64,000 bases of DNA from Nemertoderma westbladi. Taxonomy: Eukaryota; Xenacoelomorpha; Nemertodermatida; Nemertodermatidae. The position numbers and the translations under genes are program-made. The notes beneath the pieces were generated by a model, which was given only the letters and a program-made list of their open reading frames with translations, ran no database searches and was not told where the DNA came from. Each line of letters starts with the position of its first letter. Position 1 is the stretch's first letter. Shown here piece after piece: positions 20,146-30,033 of this stretch. The stretch covers positions 1 to 64,000 of the forward strand of contig JAUCBJ010001979.1 in NCBI GenBank assembly GCA_032718475.1, read 5' to 3'.

Positions 20146-22173
20146 ACTGCCTTTACAGAAGCAGTTAAGTTAGCAGCTGCAGAAACAGTTCCTGTATACC
20201 CTCGAAACAGGAAAAGGGCCCCCTGGACTGACAACAAAATTCAGAAGTGCCGAAATGACCTTCATAAGGCGCAGAAAGAGTCCCGACTCAAACAGACTAC
20301 AGCGGCCAAGAATGCAGTTAAGGCTGCATCTAGGTCCCTGAACAGGCAGTACTCTGTTAATCTACAGGAGCTAATAAACCAACAGGTTGATGCCATCAAT
20401 GATGCTGACGACAGCAGGCAATCATCCCAGGCATGGAAATCGATCAATCTGCTTACTGGGCGGAAAAGCCAACCAACCACCAAGGTTAAGGCTGAATCAC
20501 CAGCCGATCGCCTCAATGGTTGGAAAGCCCACTTTGAAAAGCTCCTCAATAATGACAGGGTATTGCCTGATAACTTTATAGAAGTAAAAGTGTCTGAGTC
20601 TGTACTCCCAGATATTCCCATTGGCGATATCTCCTTTGCAGAAGTGAAGGCTGCTGCAAAGAGCATTAAGACCAATCGTGCCAGTGGAGTAGATGGTGTT
20701 CCCCCTGAGGTCTTTAAAATACCTGAGTGTTTAAAGCTCATCTATCCCATCATAGTAGACATGTACCGAACAACAAGAGTCCCACAAGAAATGAAAACAA
20801 ATAAGTTGGTGCCAGTCCCCAATAAGGGCAACCTAACACTCTATGGTTCTTTTCGGGGAATCTCATTGATCTCGATTGCTGCAAAGCTATACAATAGGAT
20901 TCTATTAAATCGCATCAGGGATCCCATTGAGAGACTGCTCCGTGGAAATCAGAATGGGTTCCGTAAAGGTCGTGGGACCATGGAGCCCATTTTCGCACTT
21001 AGAAGGATAATTTAAGAATTATCAAAAAAGAAAGACAGGCATCTGGCTGTTATCTTTGTTGACTTCTTCAAGGCCTTTGATTCAGTCTCTCGCTCACGTA
21101 TGTTCAGCATACTTTCATTATATGGGATTCCTGATGAAATTATTGCAGCAATCAGATCAGTATACGATGGTTCGACAACATTTGTGTCTACTGTTGACGG
21201 TGACACAGAACCATTTGAAGTGTTATGGGGCGTCCTCCAAGGAGACACACTTGCACCATTCTTGTTCATTATTGTGGTTGACTATGTTCTACGCATGTCC
21301 TTAGATCATCATAATGATGATGGGGTGATGATAACTCCACCTACTGGCTCCAGAAGTCGAGGAAATCCTGCCAAGTACCTAACTGATCTAGACTTTGCTG
21401 ATGACTTAGGAGTACTCTCAGAATCATTAGACGGAGCCCAACGGCTCCTCAGCTCATTAGAACATGCTGCTTCTAGTGTTGGTCTTTTTATTAACTCCAG
21501 AAAGACCAAAATTCTGACCGTTAACTTTGAAAGTCATCAGCAAGTCTCTGATCGGATGAGCATAAGCTCAAAGGATGGTATGCTTGAGCATGTGGACGAC
21601 TTCTGTTACCTGGGATCATGGATCCGGAAGTCAGGTGAGGACCTTCGAATACGTAAGGGAAAGGCATGGGCAGCCTTGAATAGGCTTTCCAGGATTTGGA
21701 AGTCACCGAGAATTAATCGGAAACTTAAGGTCCGATTATTTAGAGCAGCAGTAGTTCCGGTGCTCCTCTACGGGAGTCCGTGCTGGGCTCTAACTGCTGA
21801 GGACACCAAATCTCTGGATGGCACATTCACAAGAATGCTACGCCGGGTTCATTGTGTCAAGTACAATGCACACATCTCCAACCAGACACTATATAACATT
21901 GGAGGTGTCTCATTGGTTCCCCCAAGCTTGACACTAGAACAAAATCGCCTCCGCTTTGCAGGACATTGCTTTCGCCGTGAGGACCAGCCAGTGCATAATC
22001 TTGTACTTTGGCAGCCTCATGGAGTGAATAAGCATGGTGGACAGCCCATGACTTTCTTGAGACGCATCTTAAAGGACACTGGCCTTAAAGATGCGGATGA
22101 TCTAGCAAATGTCATGGGTGATAGGGAGTTGTGGTGGTGCAATTTTGTTGACAAGCCGGCACAGCATTCTTAA
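20146..22173 (+). pseudogene. LINE reverse transcriptase and C-terminal region, one stop
   Basis: Open from 20146 (TAFTEAVKLAAAETV) through the RT: ASGVDGVPPEVF near 20680, NGFRKGRGT near 20952, a TAA at 21013-21015, then FVDFFKAFDS, LQGDTLAPF near 21235, FADD at 21394-21405 (catalytic Asp pair), and C-terminal text ending NFVDKPAQHS at 22173. The TAA stands where the minus-strand copy at 9630 has GAA (RRIIEELSKK), so it is a single G-to-T nonsense change; otherwise the frame is intact. A better-preserved copy than 8424-10178. Function: copying of LINE RNA at a nicked target. Confidence 0.92.
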
Positions 22174-23437
22174 AAATGCAGCTGCAATGCAGCATGCCGA
22201 TCCTAGTAGTAGTAGTAGAGTCATAGTCTATGCCTCAGTGAGGTATAGTCTATGCCTCAGTGAGGCATAGTCTGTGTCAGGTCTTAAATGAGACTCTTAC
22301 AAATCGAACGTCAACGAACAAATTCGACGGTTACTGTTCCACCTTGGTGTAGTGGTTGCATTGAATTCACATAACGTTGCAAAATGCAGTATTATTGCCT
22401 AGTAACCAATTCATGACTACCATATGGTTTTCACTTTGAGACATTTCGCCCTCTAGCGGCAGACTGGGAAACTTCAGACTACTCTGTGACTCTGCAAAAA
22501 ATATAGCCTATATTGTAATAGATACCGATTGAGGGGTCAAAATTAAGTAATAATATATCTAAATAAGTCTCAAACATCTTTCCTCATGGCTCGCCCCTTA
22601 GAACTCTTAAGCAATATAACTTCATAGGTTTTGAGGAAAACTGGTAAATGAGATGTGTTAATTACGCATACCTCGCAGTCTTAAGTAATTAATTATACGG
22701 TTGATTATTATACAGTTAATTATACAGTCGTTTTGAGAATAGGACCATTGGAAAGAGCGCCCTCGATAACCTCAGTACAAAGAAAATTAATACAGATTAA
22801 CCGGATATAGCTTGTTATTATAAAACATAAATTATAATACAGTAGAACAATTAGGGTTGTAAATAAAAACAAATTAAATTGAAGATAAACTGTATATATA
22901 AACTTATGTATTAAAAGAGGGCCCTATTTAATTATACAGTATACTGAAAATGGTTAGCGATACCATAATTAGATTATCGATAGGGATGCGGCTTCCTTAA
23001 ATGAGGCAATCCTGACGCAGCACAAAGAATTTTAAGAGGGGCCCCGATAAATTGCTCATTCATGCGTAACTGGTAACCTAGGCGATAGCTTGTCTTAAGT
23101 TTAGGCCCTTTGCTAACATTAACTCCAAAATAGTTACCAGTAGGGGAGCTGTATACCCTAGGGCTAAATAAGGCTGCAAGTCTATGGTTAGATGCTTCCA
23201 ATAATGATCTCATTTAGTAGCGGTAAGTAATATAAAAACTAATTAATCTAAAAATAGAAATCAATGTATAAAGTAAAAGTAATACAATTAATTAATTTAA
23301 AATAAAGTACAAATGAATAATTAATTTAGAATTAAATACGAATAAAATAAAATGCAAATAATTAATTAAAATTAAATATAAATAAATTGGTATTAATGAA
23401 TAAAAGAGCTGCTGTGTCACTTATGACACCCTCTTGA

Positions 23438-23733
23438 GCCGGCTCTGCGACAGTTGGACATCACTGATGACCCATTGTGTGTCAGGGCGCTAATCAGTCT
23501 GATTAATTAGGATAATCAATTAGACCCTAATTAGGAGTCGTAAGACCCCTATTAGGGTTTAATTGTACTAATTAATTGATAACACCTGTCAATTAGGGTC
23601 TAATTATCCTAATTGGGAGGTGTCACCCAGACAGTCTGGCGCCAATGACACCCAATGACACCCATAGGGTGATAATTGGGTGTCATATGACACCCAATGG
23701 GTGTCAGTTAGGTCCAACTGTCGCAGAGCCGGC
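23438..23733 (-). mobile_element. 296-bp MITE-like element in the right arm
   Basis: Mirror copy of 13548-13843, same length and same terminal inverted repeats. It was therefore present before the arms were duplicated or last homogenised. Confidence 0.65.
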
Positions 23734-23774
23734 CAAGACCCTACTACTAATATCGTTTCACCTACAAAGCGCTC

Positions 23775-24050
23775 ATGCGCAAGGTAACACACCCTGAAGT
23801 CAGGCCGATAGCCGTACAAACCTGGCTACTCCAATATATACCTGGACAACCCTGGGTTTGGATGACTGACGGGACGGCGATGGATTGGGAGATGAACTGT
23901 ATTCCCCATCCTGGGGCTGTGATTCCCACGGATACCGGAAGTCGAAATCGGGATCGGCAGTTCTTTCTAGAGAGTATCCGGAGGAAAATGGATACTCCTG
24001 ATCTAGAATGGGCCGATCTTCTCGAGTTGGACGATATAGAGGAGGGATAG
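23775..24050 (+). CDS. Unrecognised 91-codon frame, right-arm copy
   Basis: Identical in protein to 13231-13506 on the minus strand. See that entry for what can be seen. No family recognised. Confidence 0.2.
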   Translation: MRKVTHPEVRPIAVQTWLLQYIPGQPWVWMTDGTAMDWEMNCIPHPGAVIPTDTGSRNRDRQFFLESIRRKMDTPDLEWADLLELDDIEEG

Positions 24051-24610
24051 AGGCTTGTGTCCCGAGCCGCACTGAGGTCACAGGGCCCATTCCTTTCCTC
24101 AGGAGGGTTTTGGGTTTATGTGATGCTCGGAGCGAGGAGGGGAGCAAGCCATGGGGGGGAGCTACGGGATCCCTTCGAAGCGCGCCAGCCAATGATCGAT
24201 TCGATTCTCTCTCAATAAACTATAGAGACAAACTCTTATAGAAAAACTCAATATCGTTAATAAAGACCCACGGCTCCGCTTTATCTCGAAAACAAACTCG
24301 ATAAACCTGATGATGGGAGTAAAGATTAGCCCCAACTTGACTTTCTGAACTCATTCGGCATTATAAACTCGATAATGAGTCAGAACCCGATCATGTCATA
24401 TGAACTCTAGGCTGACACCATTGAACTCTAGACCGAGTCATATTATTTAGGACCATACCTTTATATATAAAACCATTTGCTTCTATACAGTTCCCTACGT
24501 GGAACAAGGCAATAACAAGATTTGTCTCGTTTGTGTAAAGAAATTTAATTTTATAATTCCGATTTATGAATTACCTCTGGGAAAGGGATTTAATTATTGT
24601 GCGGTGTATA

Positions 24611-25148
24611 TGTTAGCTTATTCAATCCCGCTAACACCCCATAAAGTTATAAGCCGATAAGCAATATTGGGAGCCACGAGATTGGGTAATTAACCAACTC
24701 GTGCCATCCCAATGAGAATGGGAAGGAAAAGCACACAATGAGGGTCAGGGGCCAAACCCCTAACCCAGAGAGAATAGGTGGAGTGAACGGGAACACTCCA
24801 AAGGGCGCCAACAAGGGTATCAACCAATCAGAGGGGGGAAAGGCATCGATTAGGTAGAGTAACAAGGCCAACCGTGCAATATAGCCACTTGGCAGTAATA
24901 ATACCAATTCAGTTATCTCAGTGCAATACCGGTGCTAGATTAGGTTACAATAGTTTTAGATAGGGAAGGACCGGGACTTTAGTTACCGTATCCCGCCTTC
25001 CGTATACGACAATATATCTATATCTATATCTATACCTGCATATCATATTATATACGACAAACAGCACGAACTTATTCACTCTTTATACACGGCGGGGACG
25101 CGTGAACTAAAACCGGATAAACCGGGATCCCTCTTGGATCCCGTCACA
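24611..25148 (+). repeat. 5' LTR (538 nt)
   Basis: TGTTAGCTTATTCAATCC ... GGATCCCGTCACA. Contains a (TATATC)n run near 25015-25035 that could act as a TATA region. Differences from the 3' LTR: GGAAGGAAAAG versus GGAAGGAGAAG, TATACGAC versus TATAAGAC, and ACACGGCG versus ACAGGGCG. Confidence 0.95.
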
Positions 25149-25217
25149 GTAACTAAATCAGCTGCCGCCCTAGATAAACTCTGTAACCATCAGTGACCAA
25201 TCTAGAGATAAGGAAAG

Positions 25218-27512
25218 ATGAGTCAGTCGGGAGAAATAACACCGACGCGGACCCCGGACGAAGAACAAACGATCCGCGAGGCCGCGACCAGGCGGTATAG
25301 GCCCACGACGCCGGAGCCATCGATAACGGGCGACCCGGAAGTTCAAGACAAGGGAGACCATCTGGAGTCAGAAGCCGAGTCGAGAGGAGGGGGAGTCGAG
25401 TCGGAAGATAGAGAGAGCGGGCTCGAGGGAGAAGGAGACGAGTCGACACGGGGCGAGGGTCGACGCACTGATGTCGCCGGCCAGCCACAGGCCGAGAGCG
25501 ACGAACGGCCCACCGAGACGACGACGGAAGGGCCGACGGTACGAGGAAGGACCCGGAGAGACGACGGAGGTGTCGATACCGATGTCGCTGGCCAGCCACA
25601 GGCCGAGGGCGACGGACGGCCCGCCGAAACGGCGACGGTGGGGCCGCCGGTACGACGTCGAACCCGGAGAGACGGACGAGGGGTCGGCGACGAGGACGTC
25701 GGGGTTTCTGAGCGACTTCGACGGGCCTACAACGCGACCCGGAGACTACTAGAGGAGGCCAGAAAGGGAAAAACGATAGACGAGGTAAAACTGAAGTCAG
25801 GACTAGGTAAGTCGGACAGACATTTATACTATCTAATGCGTTTCGGGCAGAGAGAATTGGCCGAGGAGAGAGCGAGAAAGGTTGCCGAGGAACTGTATGA
25901 CTCATGGCGGCATGGGGGTATACAACCTAATGTAGTGTACATAGGGCCATATTTAATCGATGCCCGGAGTATAAAATTAATGGGTTGGAACAGACCTGAA
26001 GGGGGCGAATCCGAGGTTAACCCCGAGGATTCGGCCTCGTCGGTCGGAGGGAGTTCCGGGAGGAGGGGGAAAGCTAGTAGATCGGGAAGGCGGAGGGAGT
26101 CCGTCGTAACCGATAAGTCTGCTACATCCTCCGCGAAAGAAAGAAGGGTGAGAGAGGTAGGTGCCGCGTACCGTCTCGAGCTGATAGAGCAAGGTCAGAG
26201 GGAAATGGATAAACGGCTAGAGGAGGGGAGAATGCGGCTAGAGAGGGAAGCGGCATTGATTAGAGAAACCGGAGAGAGGGCCGAAAGGGCTTTGAGGGGC
26301 CTTAGGGAGTGTGAGGAAAAGGAGGAAAAGGAGTGTAGGGAACGTGAGGCGAGAGAGGAAAGGGAACGCAAAGAGCGTGAGGCAAGGGAAGAAAGGGAAC
26401 GCAAAGAGTGTGAGGCGGAACGCAAGGAGTATGAGGCGAGAAAGGAAAGTGAACGTAAGGAGCGTGAAGCGAGGCGAAGGGAGAGTGCTAGGAAAGTAGT
26501 AGAGTTGGCTGAGCGGGACACGTGGGAGTGTGAGAGGAGAATGACAGGAGCCGAACGAGACCAGGAGGAATTAAAGAGACGCCAAAGTGAGCTTGGGGAA
26601 CATAGGGTTAGACGCGCGCACGAGCTGCAACTGGTGCGGGCGGGGGCGTCTGAGAGCGAGACAGGCTCGAGTATTTTAGAGGAGCCAGGGGCCGTGGATA
26701 CATTTATTAATACCCCACTTACAGGGACCGCACGACAGACCCAAAACTGGTGTGACCGTACGGGCGGGGGGGGGGGTAATAATGATAATGGTACAGTAGA
26801 CGTGGTTAATATTAATAGTACCGTATGGGATAATTCTAATCAAACCTTTATTGCAGCAAATACTTTGCCTAGTGGTAGTAATTTAAATTTAAATCAGAAC
26901 AATCTTAATATTAATGTAGAAAATAATCCTAATATTAATGTAGCTACGCAAAATAATCCAAATAACCAAAATAATAATAATTCAAATAATTTAATTAATG
27001 AGCCAAGCCCGAATTTACAAGATAATTCAAATGATTTTATTTCGAACGAACAAGTTAATTCCGTTCCCAATACGGGTGCTATTAATGTAAACACATCGGG
27101 CGTGTATGACCAGACAGATGGGGCCCAGGTGGGCCACGTGGTTGGTAGGCAGGGAGTGGCTGGGTTAGGTAGACCCGGCGAGGGCCTGGTAGGCCACGTA
27201 GTTGGTAGGCAGGGAGTGGCTGGGTTGGATGGACCCAGCGAGGGCCTGGTAGGCCACGTAGTTGGTAGGCAGGGAGTGGCTGGGTTGGATGGACCCAGCG
27301 AGGGCCTGGTAGGCCGCATAGTCGGTAGGCAGGGAGCAGAGGGCCTGGTAGGCCACGCAATAGCAGAGGGAGAGGCAGGGGTGAATAGACCCGACCGCGG
27401 TAGGGTTGATGTGTCGACTAGAGAGGGATATAGTAGCGGGATGAGAGATAGCGAAGTTAGATGTGGCGAGTGGGGGGGGGGGGGCTACGAGAGCCCCACA
27501 ACAGCGAGTTAG
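25218..27512 (+). CDS. ORF1: gag-like coiled-coil protein (764 aa)
   Basis: ATG at 25218, the first good start after the LTR. Residues 1-160 are polar and disordered-looking, with a 37-residue direct duplication (TDVAGQPQAE at 84 and 121). Residues 165-260 look folded and helical (ERLRRAYNATRRLLEEA ... YIGPYLIDARSIKLMGW). Residues 310-470 are a long charged coiled coil (ERERKEREAREERERKE type). Residues 520-630 are Asn-rich. Residues 637-710 hold 20-residue tandem repeats. No zinc knuckle; those are in ORF2. By position it is the Gag/capsid candidate, but I recognise no capsid motif. The frame runs into a 13-G run (27472-27484) and ends 28 nt later. With one G fewer it would be continuous with the integrase frame. 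The region 25240-25700 is GC-rich compared with the surrounding arms. Confidence 0.7.
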   Translation: MSQSGEITPTRTPDEEQTIREAATRRYRPTTPEPSITGDPEVQDKGDHLESEAESRGGGVESEDRESGLEGEGDESTRGEGRRTDVAGQPQAESDERPTETTTEGPTVRGRTRRDDGGVDTDVAGQPQAEGDGRPAETATVGPPVRRRTRRDGRGVGDEDVGVSERLRRAYNATRRLLEEARKGKTIDEVKLKSGLGKSDRHLYYLMRFGQRELAEERARKVAEELYDSWRHGGIQPNVVYIGPYLIDARSIKLMGWNRPEGGESEVNPEDSASSVGGSSGRRGKASRSGRRRESVVTDKSATSSAKERRVREVGAAYRLELIEQGQREMDKRLEEGRMRLEREAALIRETGERAERALRGLRECEEKEEKECREREAREERERKEREAREERERKECEAERKEYEARKESERKEREARRRESARKVVELAERDTWECERRMTGAERDQEELKRRQSELGEHRVRRAHELQLVRAGASESETGSSILEEPGAVDTFINTPLTGTARQTQNWCDRTGGGGGNNDNGTVDVVNINSTVWDNSNQTFIAANTLPSGSNLNLNQNNLNINVENNPNINVATQNNPNNQNNNNSNNLINEPSPNLQDNSNDFISNEQVNSVPNTGAINVNTSGVYDQTDGAQVGHVVGRQGVAGLGRPGEGLVGHVVGRQGVAGLDGPSEGLVGHVVGRQGVAGLDGPSEGLVGRIVGRQGAEGLVGHAIAEGEAGVNRPDRGRVDVSTREGYSSGMRDSEVRCGEWGGGGYESPTTAS
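27129..27342 (+). repeat. 60-bp coding tandem repeat in ORF1
   Basis: Units at 27129-27188, 27189-27248 and 27249-27308, plus a partial unit; about 95 percent identical. Each encodes GHVVGRQGVAGL-DGPSEGLV. The unit is in frame, so copy number can change without breaking ORF1. Confidence 0.9.
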
Positions 27513-28789
27513 CGGCGAAAGGGAGGGGGCAGAGAGTGTCCCACAGCCGTCAGCGGATAATGCGAGGGCCGAAATAGGTAAACCGCAACAACCGGCGACG
27601 GAAAGTAATAGGGTAATAGGCAATGACGACGGGATTCTAGTAATGAATTCTAGGGTGGGATATAACAACAGCATAGTCGTACCACCGAAACCCATCATCA
27701 TTCCTACAGGATCGCCAATAGTCCACCAGATCATATGGGACTCCCACAAATCGATATTGCACGGGGGCACCAACCGAACCCTCACAGAGATAAGGAGGAC
27801 CTATTGGGTCAAAAAACTGAGGAAGAAGGTAAAAGCGGTAGTGGGGCAGTGCCAGACCTGCCGACGAGCGAAGAAGGAGCGAGCCGTACAGGAGATGGCA
27901 CCACTACCGGCGAGTAGGGTAAGACAGCACGACCCACCATTTACGCATTGCGGTGTGGACATGTTCGGGCCGATAAAGATCAAAGTGATGCGACACACGG
28001 AGAAACGCTACGGCATTATCTTCGTATGCAACAATACGCGGGCGGTAGGGATAGAACTCGCCCAAGATGCAACTGCATCAGCATTCATTAACGCCTTAGA
28101 AAGGTTTAGGGACCGCAAAGGTGGGACGATTGGACATCTTGGAGGGGGAAGAAGTCAGGGCAGCCATGAGACGACGACAAGTAAAGTGGGAGAGGAGGAC
28201 GCCGTATGCACCACATACACTAGGATGCGTCGAGAGACTGGTGGGCAGTTCAAAGCGTCTAATGACGAAGCTAATGAACACCCACATGGTCACTGAGGAC
28301 GTCTTACGGACAGTACTTGCGAAGTGCGAGGGGATCATTAATAGCAGACCGCTATATCCGGAGAATGATGACCCTGAGTCACTAGACGTGCTGACGCCTA
28401 GCCATTTCCTGATGGAAAGGCCAGCGACCATCGATATGCGGGGTGTAGACCCAGATGACATACACTCCCGCCAAAGTTGGAAAGTCGCAAAGGCAATAAG
28501 CGCAGAGTATTGGAGGAGGTGGGTCGAGGAATACCTACCCACGCTCCATAAACGAAGCAAGTGGAGGAAGCCGAACAGGGAGTTAAGAGTAGGAGATCTC
28601 GTAATCGTTACGGATGATACTATGATCAACAACCAATGGCGGTTGGCGAGAGTTGTAGGCACCTACTCCGACGAGGACGGAAGAGTCCGATCGGTAGAAG
28701 TGCGGATAGGTGGAAAGATAGGTGCGAAGGACAGGAAAACCTACAGGAGAGCAGTAGGCAAATGCTGTCTGCTAGAAGGGGCACCTTAA
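27485..28789 (+). pseudogene. BEL/Pao-type integrase with a deletion and frameshift
   Basis: Frame 1 from just after the G run reads NDDGILVMNSRVGYNN...PKPIIIPTGSP, the usual N-terminal lead of Pao integrases. An HHCC zinc finger follows (H-x4-H in WDSHKSILHGG, C-x2-C in GQCQTCRR), then LPASRV, then CGVDMFGP with the first catalytic Asp, then KRYGIIFVC and RAVGIELAQD. After ERFRDRKGG the expected SDNGTNF-type block with the second catalytic Asp is missing. The text resumes in frame 2 (from 28121) with LEGEEVRAAM...VKW, CVERLVGSSKR (catalytic Glu position), NSRPLYP, LTPSHFL and a C-terminal DUF5641-like domain (LRVGDLVIV...WRLARVVGTY...). It ends at 28789. So a deletion of a few tens of bases removed the second Asp and shifted the frame. 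The enzyme would be inactive. Confidence 0.85.
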
Positions 28790-28945
28790 CTTGGAGTTAG
28801 AGTTGAGTTTAGTCGTCCAAGTTTTGGACTGAGGGGGGTGGGATTGAGGGCGAGACGCCCTTCCCACAAACAAAATAGAAAAAATAAAATAAAATAAATA
28901 ATAGTACATGATAGGTATGCAGTTAGTAGGCAGAAGTTAGTTAAG

Positions 28946-29537
28946 AGGTACGTAGTACCTCTTAGTTAGTTAGTTAGTTAGGAGGTACGTAGTACCGCCA
29001 GTTAGAGAGTTAGTTAGAGGGTACGTAAGTACCGTTAGTTAGTCAGTTAGTTAGGAGGTACGTAGTACCGCCAGTTAGAGAGTTAGTTAGAGGGTACGTA
29101 AGTACCGTTAGTTAGTCAGTTAGTTAGAGGGTACGTAAGTACCGTTAGTTAGTCAGTTAGTTAGGAGGTACGTAGTACCGCCAGTTAGAGAGTTAGTTAG
29201 AGGGTACGTAAGTACCGTTAGTTAGTCAGTTAGTTAGAGGGTACGTAAGTACCGTTAGTCAGAGAGTTAGAGGGTACGTAGTACCGATAGTTAGTTAGAG
29301 AGTTAGAGGGTACGTAAGTACCGTTAGTCAGAGAGTTAGAGGGTACGTAGTACCGATAGTTAGTTAGAGAGTTAGAGGGCACGTAAGTACCGTTAGTCAG
29401 AGAGTTAGAGGGTACGTAGTACCGATAGTTAGTTAGAGAGTTAGAGGGTACGTAAGTACCGCTAGTTAGTTAGAGAGTTAGAGGGTACGTAAGTACCGTT
29501 AGTTAGAAGAGTTAGAGTTAGAGGGTACGTAGTACCG
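28946..29537 (+). repeat. 17 GTAC hairpin repeats, about 35-bp spacing
   Basis: The core alternates between GGTACGTAGTACC and GGTACGTAAGTACC, each able to fold into a short stem (one copy reads GGCACGTAAGTACC). Copies are joined by GTTAGTTAGAGAGTTAGAG-like text. The first, AGAGGTACGTAGTACCTCT, has 8-nt arms. Confidence 0.88.
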
Positions 29538-29622
29538 TTAGTTAGAATAGAGAGAGTAAGAGGTAAAGGGGGATATAGATATAGATATTAGTTAGCAGTT
29601 AGTAGAGAGAGGGGGGCATATG

Positions 29623-29670
29623 AGTACAGCTGGATAAGTCGTGTGGCCACACGACGCATACTGCTGTACT
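29623..29670 (+). other. Strong palindrome in the spacer
   Basis: GTCGTGTGGCCACACGAC at 29638-29655 is a perfect 18-nt palindrome. Outside it, AGTACAGC (29623-29630) pairs with GCTGTACT (29663-29670). Together they can form a two-tier hairpin in RNA. Such self-complementary loops serve for genome dimerisation in some retroelements; that role is only a suggestion here. Confidence 0.7.
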
Positions 29671-30033
29671 GCATAGGCCCACAGAGTAGGCCAGAATGTG
29701 GATTAGAGAATAGAATAATCCATAGGCAGTAGTAAGTAGTAGGACAGTAGAATCAAATTAAAATAGATAAATAAATAGAATAGGGCTGAAAGTTGTAAAA
29801 TAGTGGCAACAGAAGGGAAGTTATTCTAGAACATAATAAAATTAACGGACAGAAATTGTAAATTACGCTCATTTACTAGCTTCAAAATTAATTAGGAATA
29901 ATTTAGGTTAAAAGGCGCAGTTAAGTAGGAAATAGGCCATTATCGAACCGTACAGAACATCTTAGATACATCACTCATCTGTATTGCGCCTTGGTAAGGC
30001 ACCACCTTGCAGGTGAGCGAGTGAACGTTCGGA

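Larger units (their letters stand above)
18613..22218 (+). mobile_element. 5'-truncated LINE inserted in the right-arm array
   Basis: Inserted in the GAGGCATAG array (array text CCTCAGTGAG before it, AGTCATAGTC after it). The 5' end is cut in the endonuclease; the 3' end carries five TAG repeats (22204-22218). It contains a solo LTR at 18971-20140. The coding parts are given separately. The clade is not certain: APE-type endonuclease, no RNase H seen, RTE or CR1/L2-like by general look. Confidence 0.88.
22219..24610 (-). repeat. Right arm of the large inverted repeat, segment 2
   Basis: Mirror of 12671-15120: a short array remnant (22219-22277), the SINE-like segment without its B box, AT-rich sequence, the MITE, the 91-codon frame and the sequence up to the LTR element insertion at 24610/24611. 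Confidence 0.92.
28790..30033 (+). other. Spacer between integrase and ORF2
   Basis: 1.2 kb without coding sequence. It holds 17 GTAC hairpin repeats (28946-29537), a two-stem palindrome (29623-29670) and an AT-rich stretch (29720-29940). Just before ORF2 lies GCAGGTGAGC (about 30010), which resembles a splice donor. The spacer is the likely leader of a separate ORF2 message; this is an inference. Confidence 0.55.

Noticed and set aside
24647-24907. 86-codon minus-strand frame in both LTRs (also 33333-33593)
   Set aside because: Its presence in both LTRs follows from LTR identity; no family recognised and it is hydrophobic by composition only.
25149-25217. Primer-binding site right after the 5' LTR
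   Set aside because: GTAACTAAATCAGC does not match a tRNA 3' end that I can name; left unannotated.
25153-25905. 250-codon minus-strand frame opposite ORF1, and similar ones opposite ORF2 (31272-31790, 30264-30764)
   Set aside because: Shadows caused by the GC-rich codon use of ORF1 and ORF2; Arg/Pro/Ser-rich and without domains.
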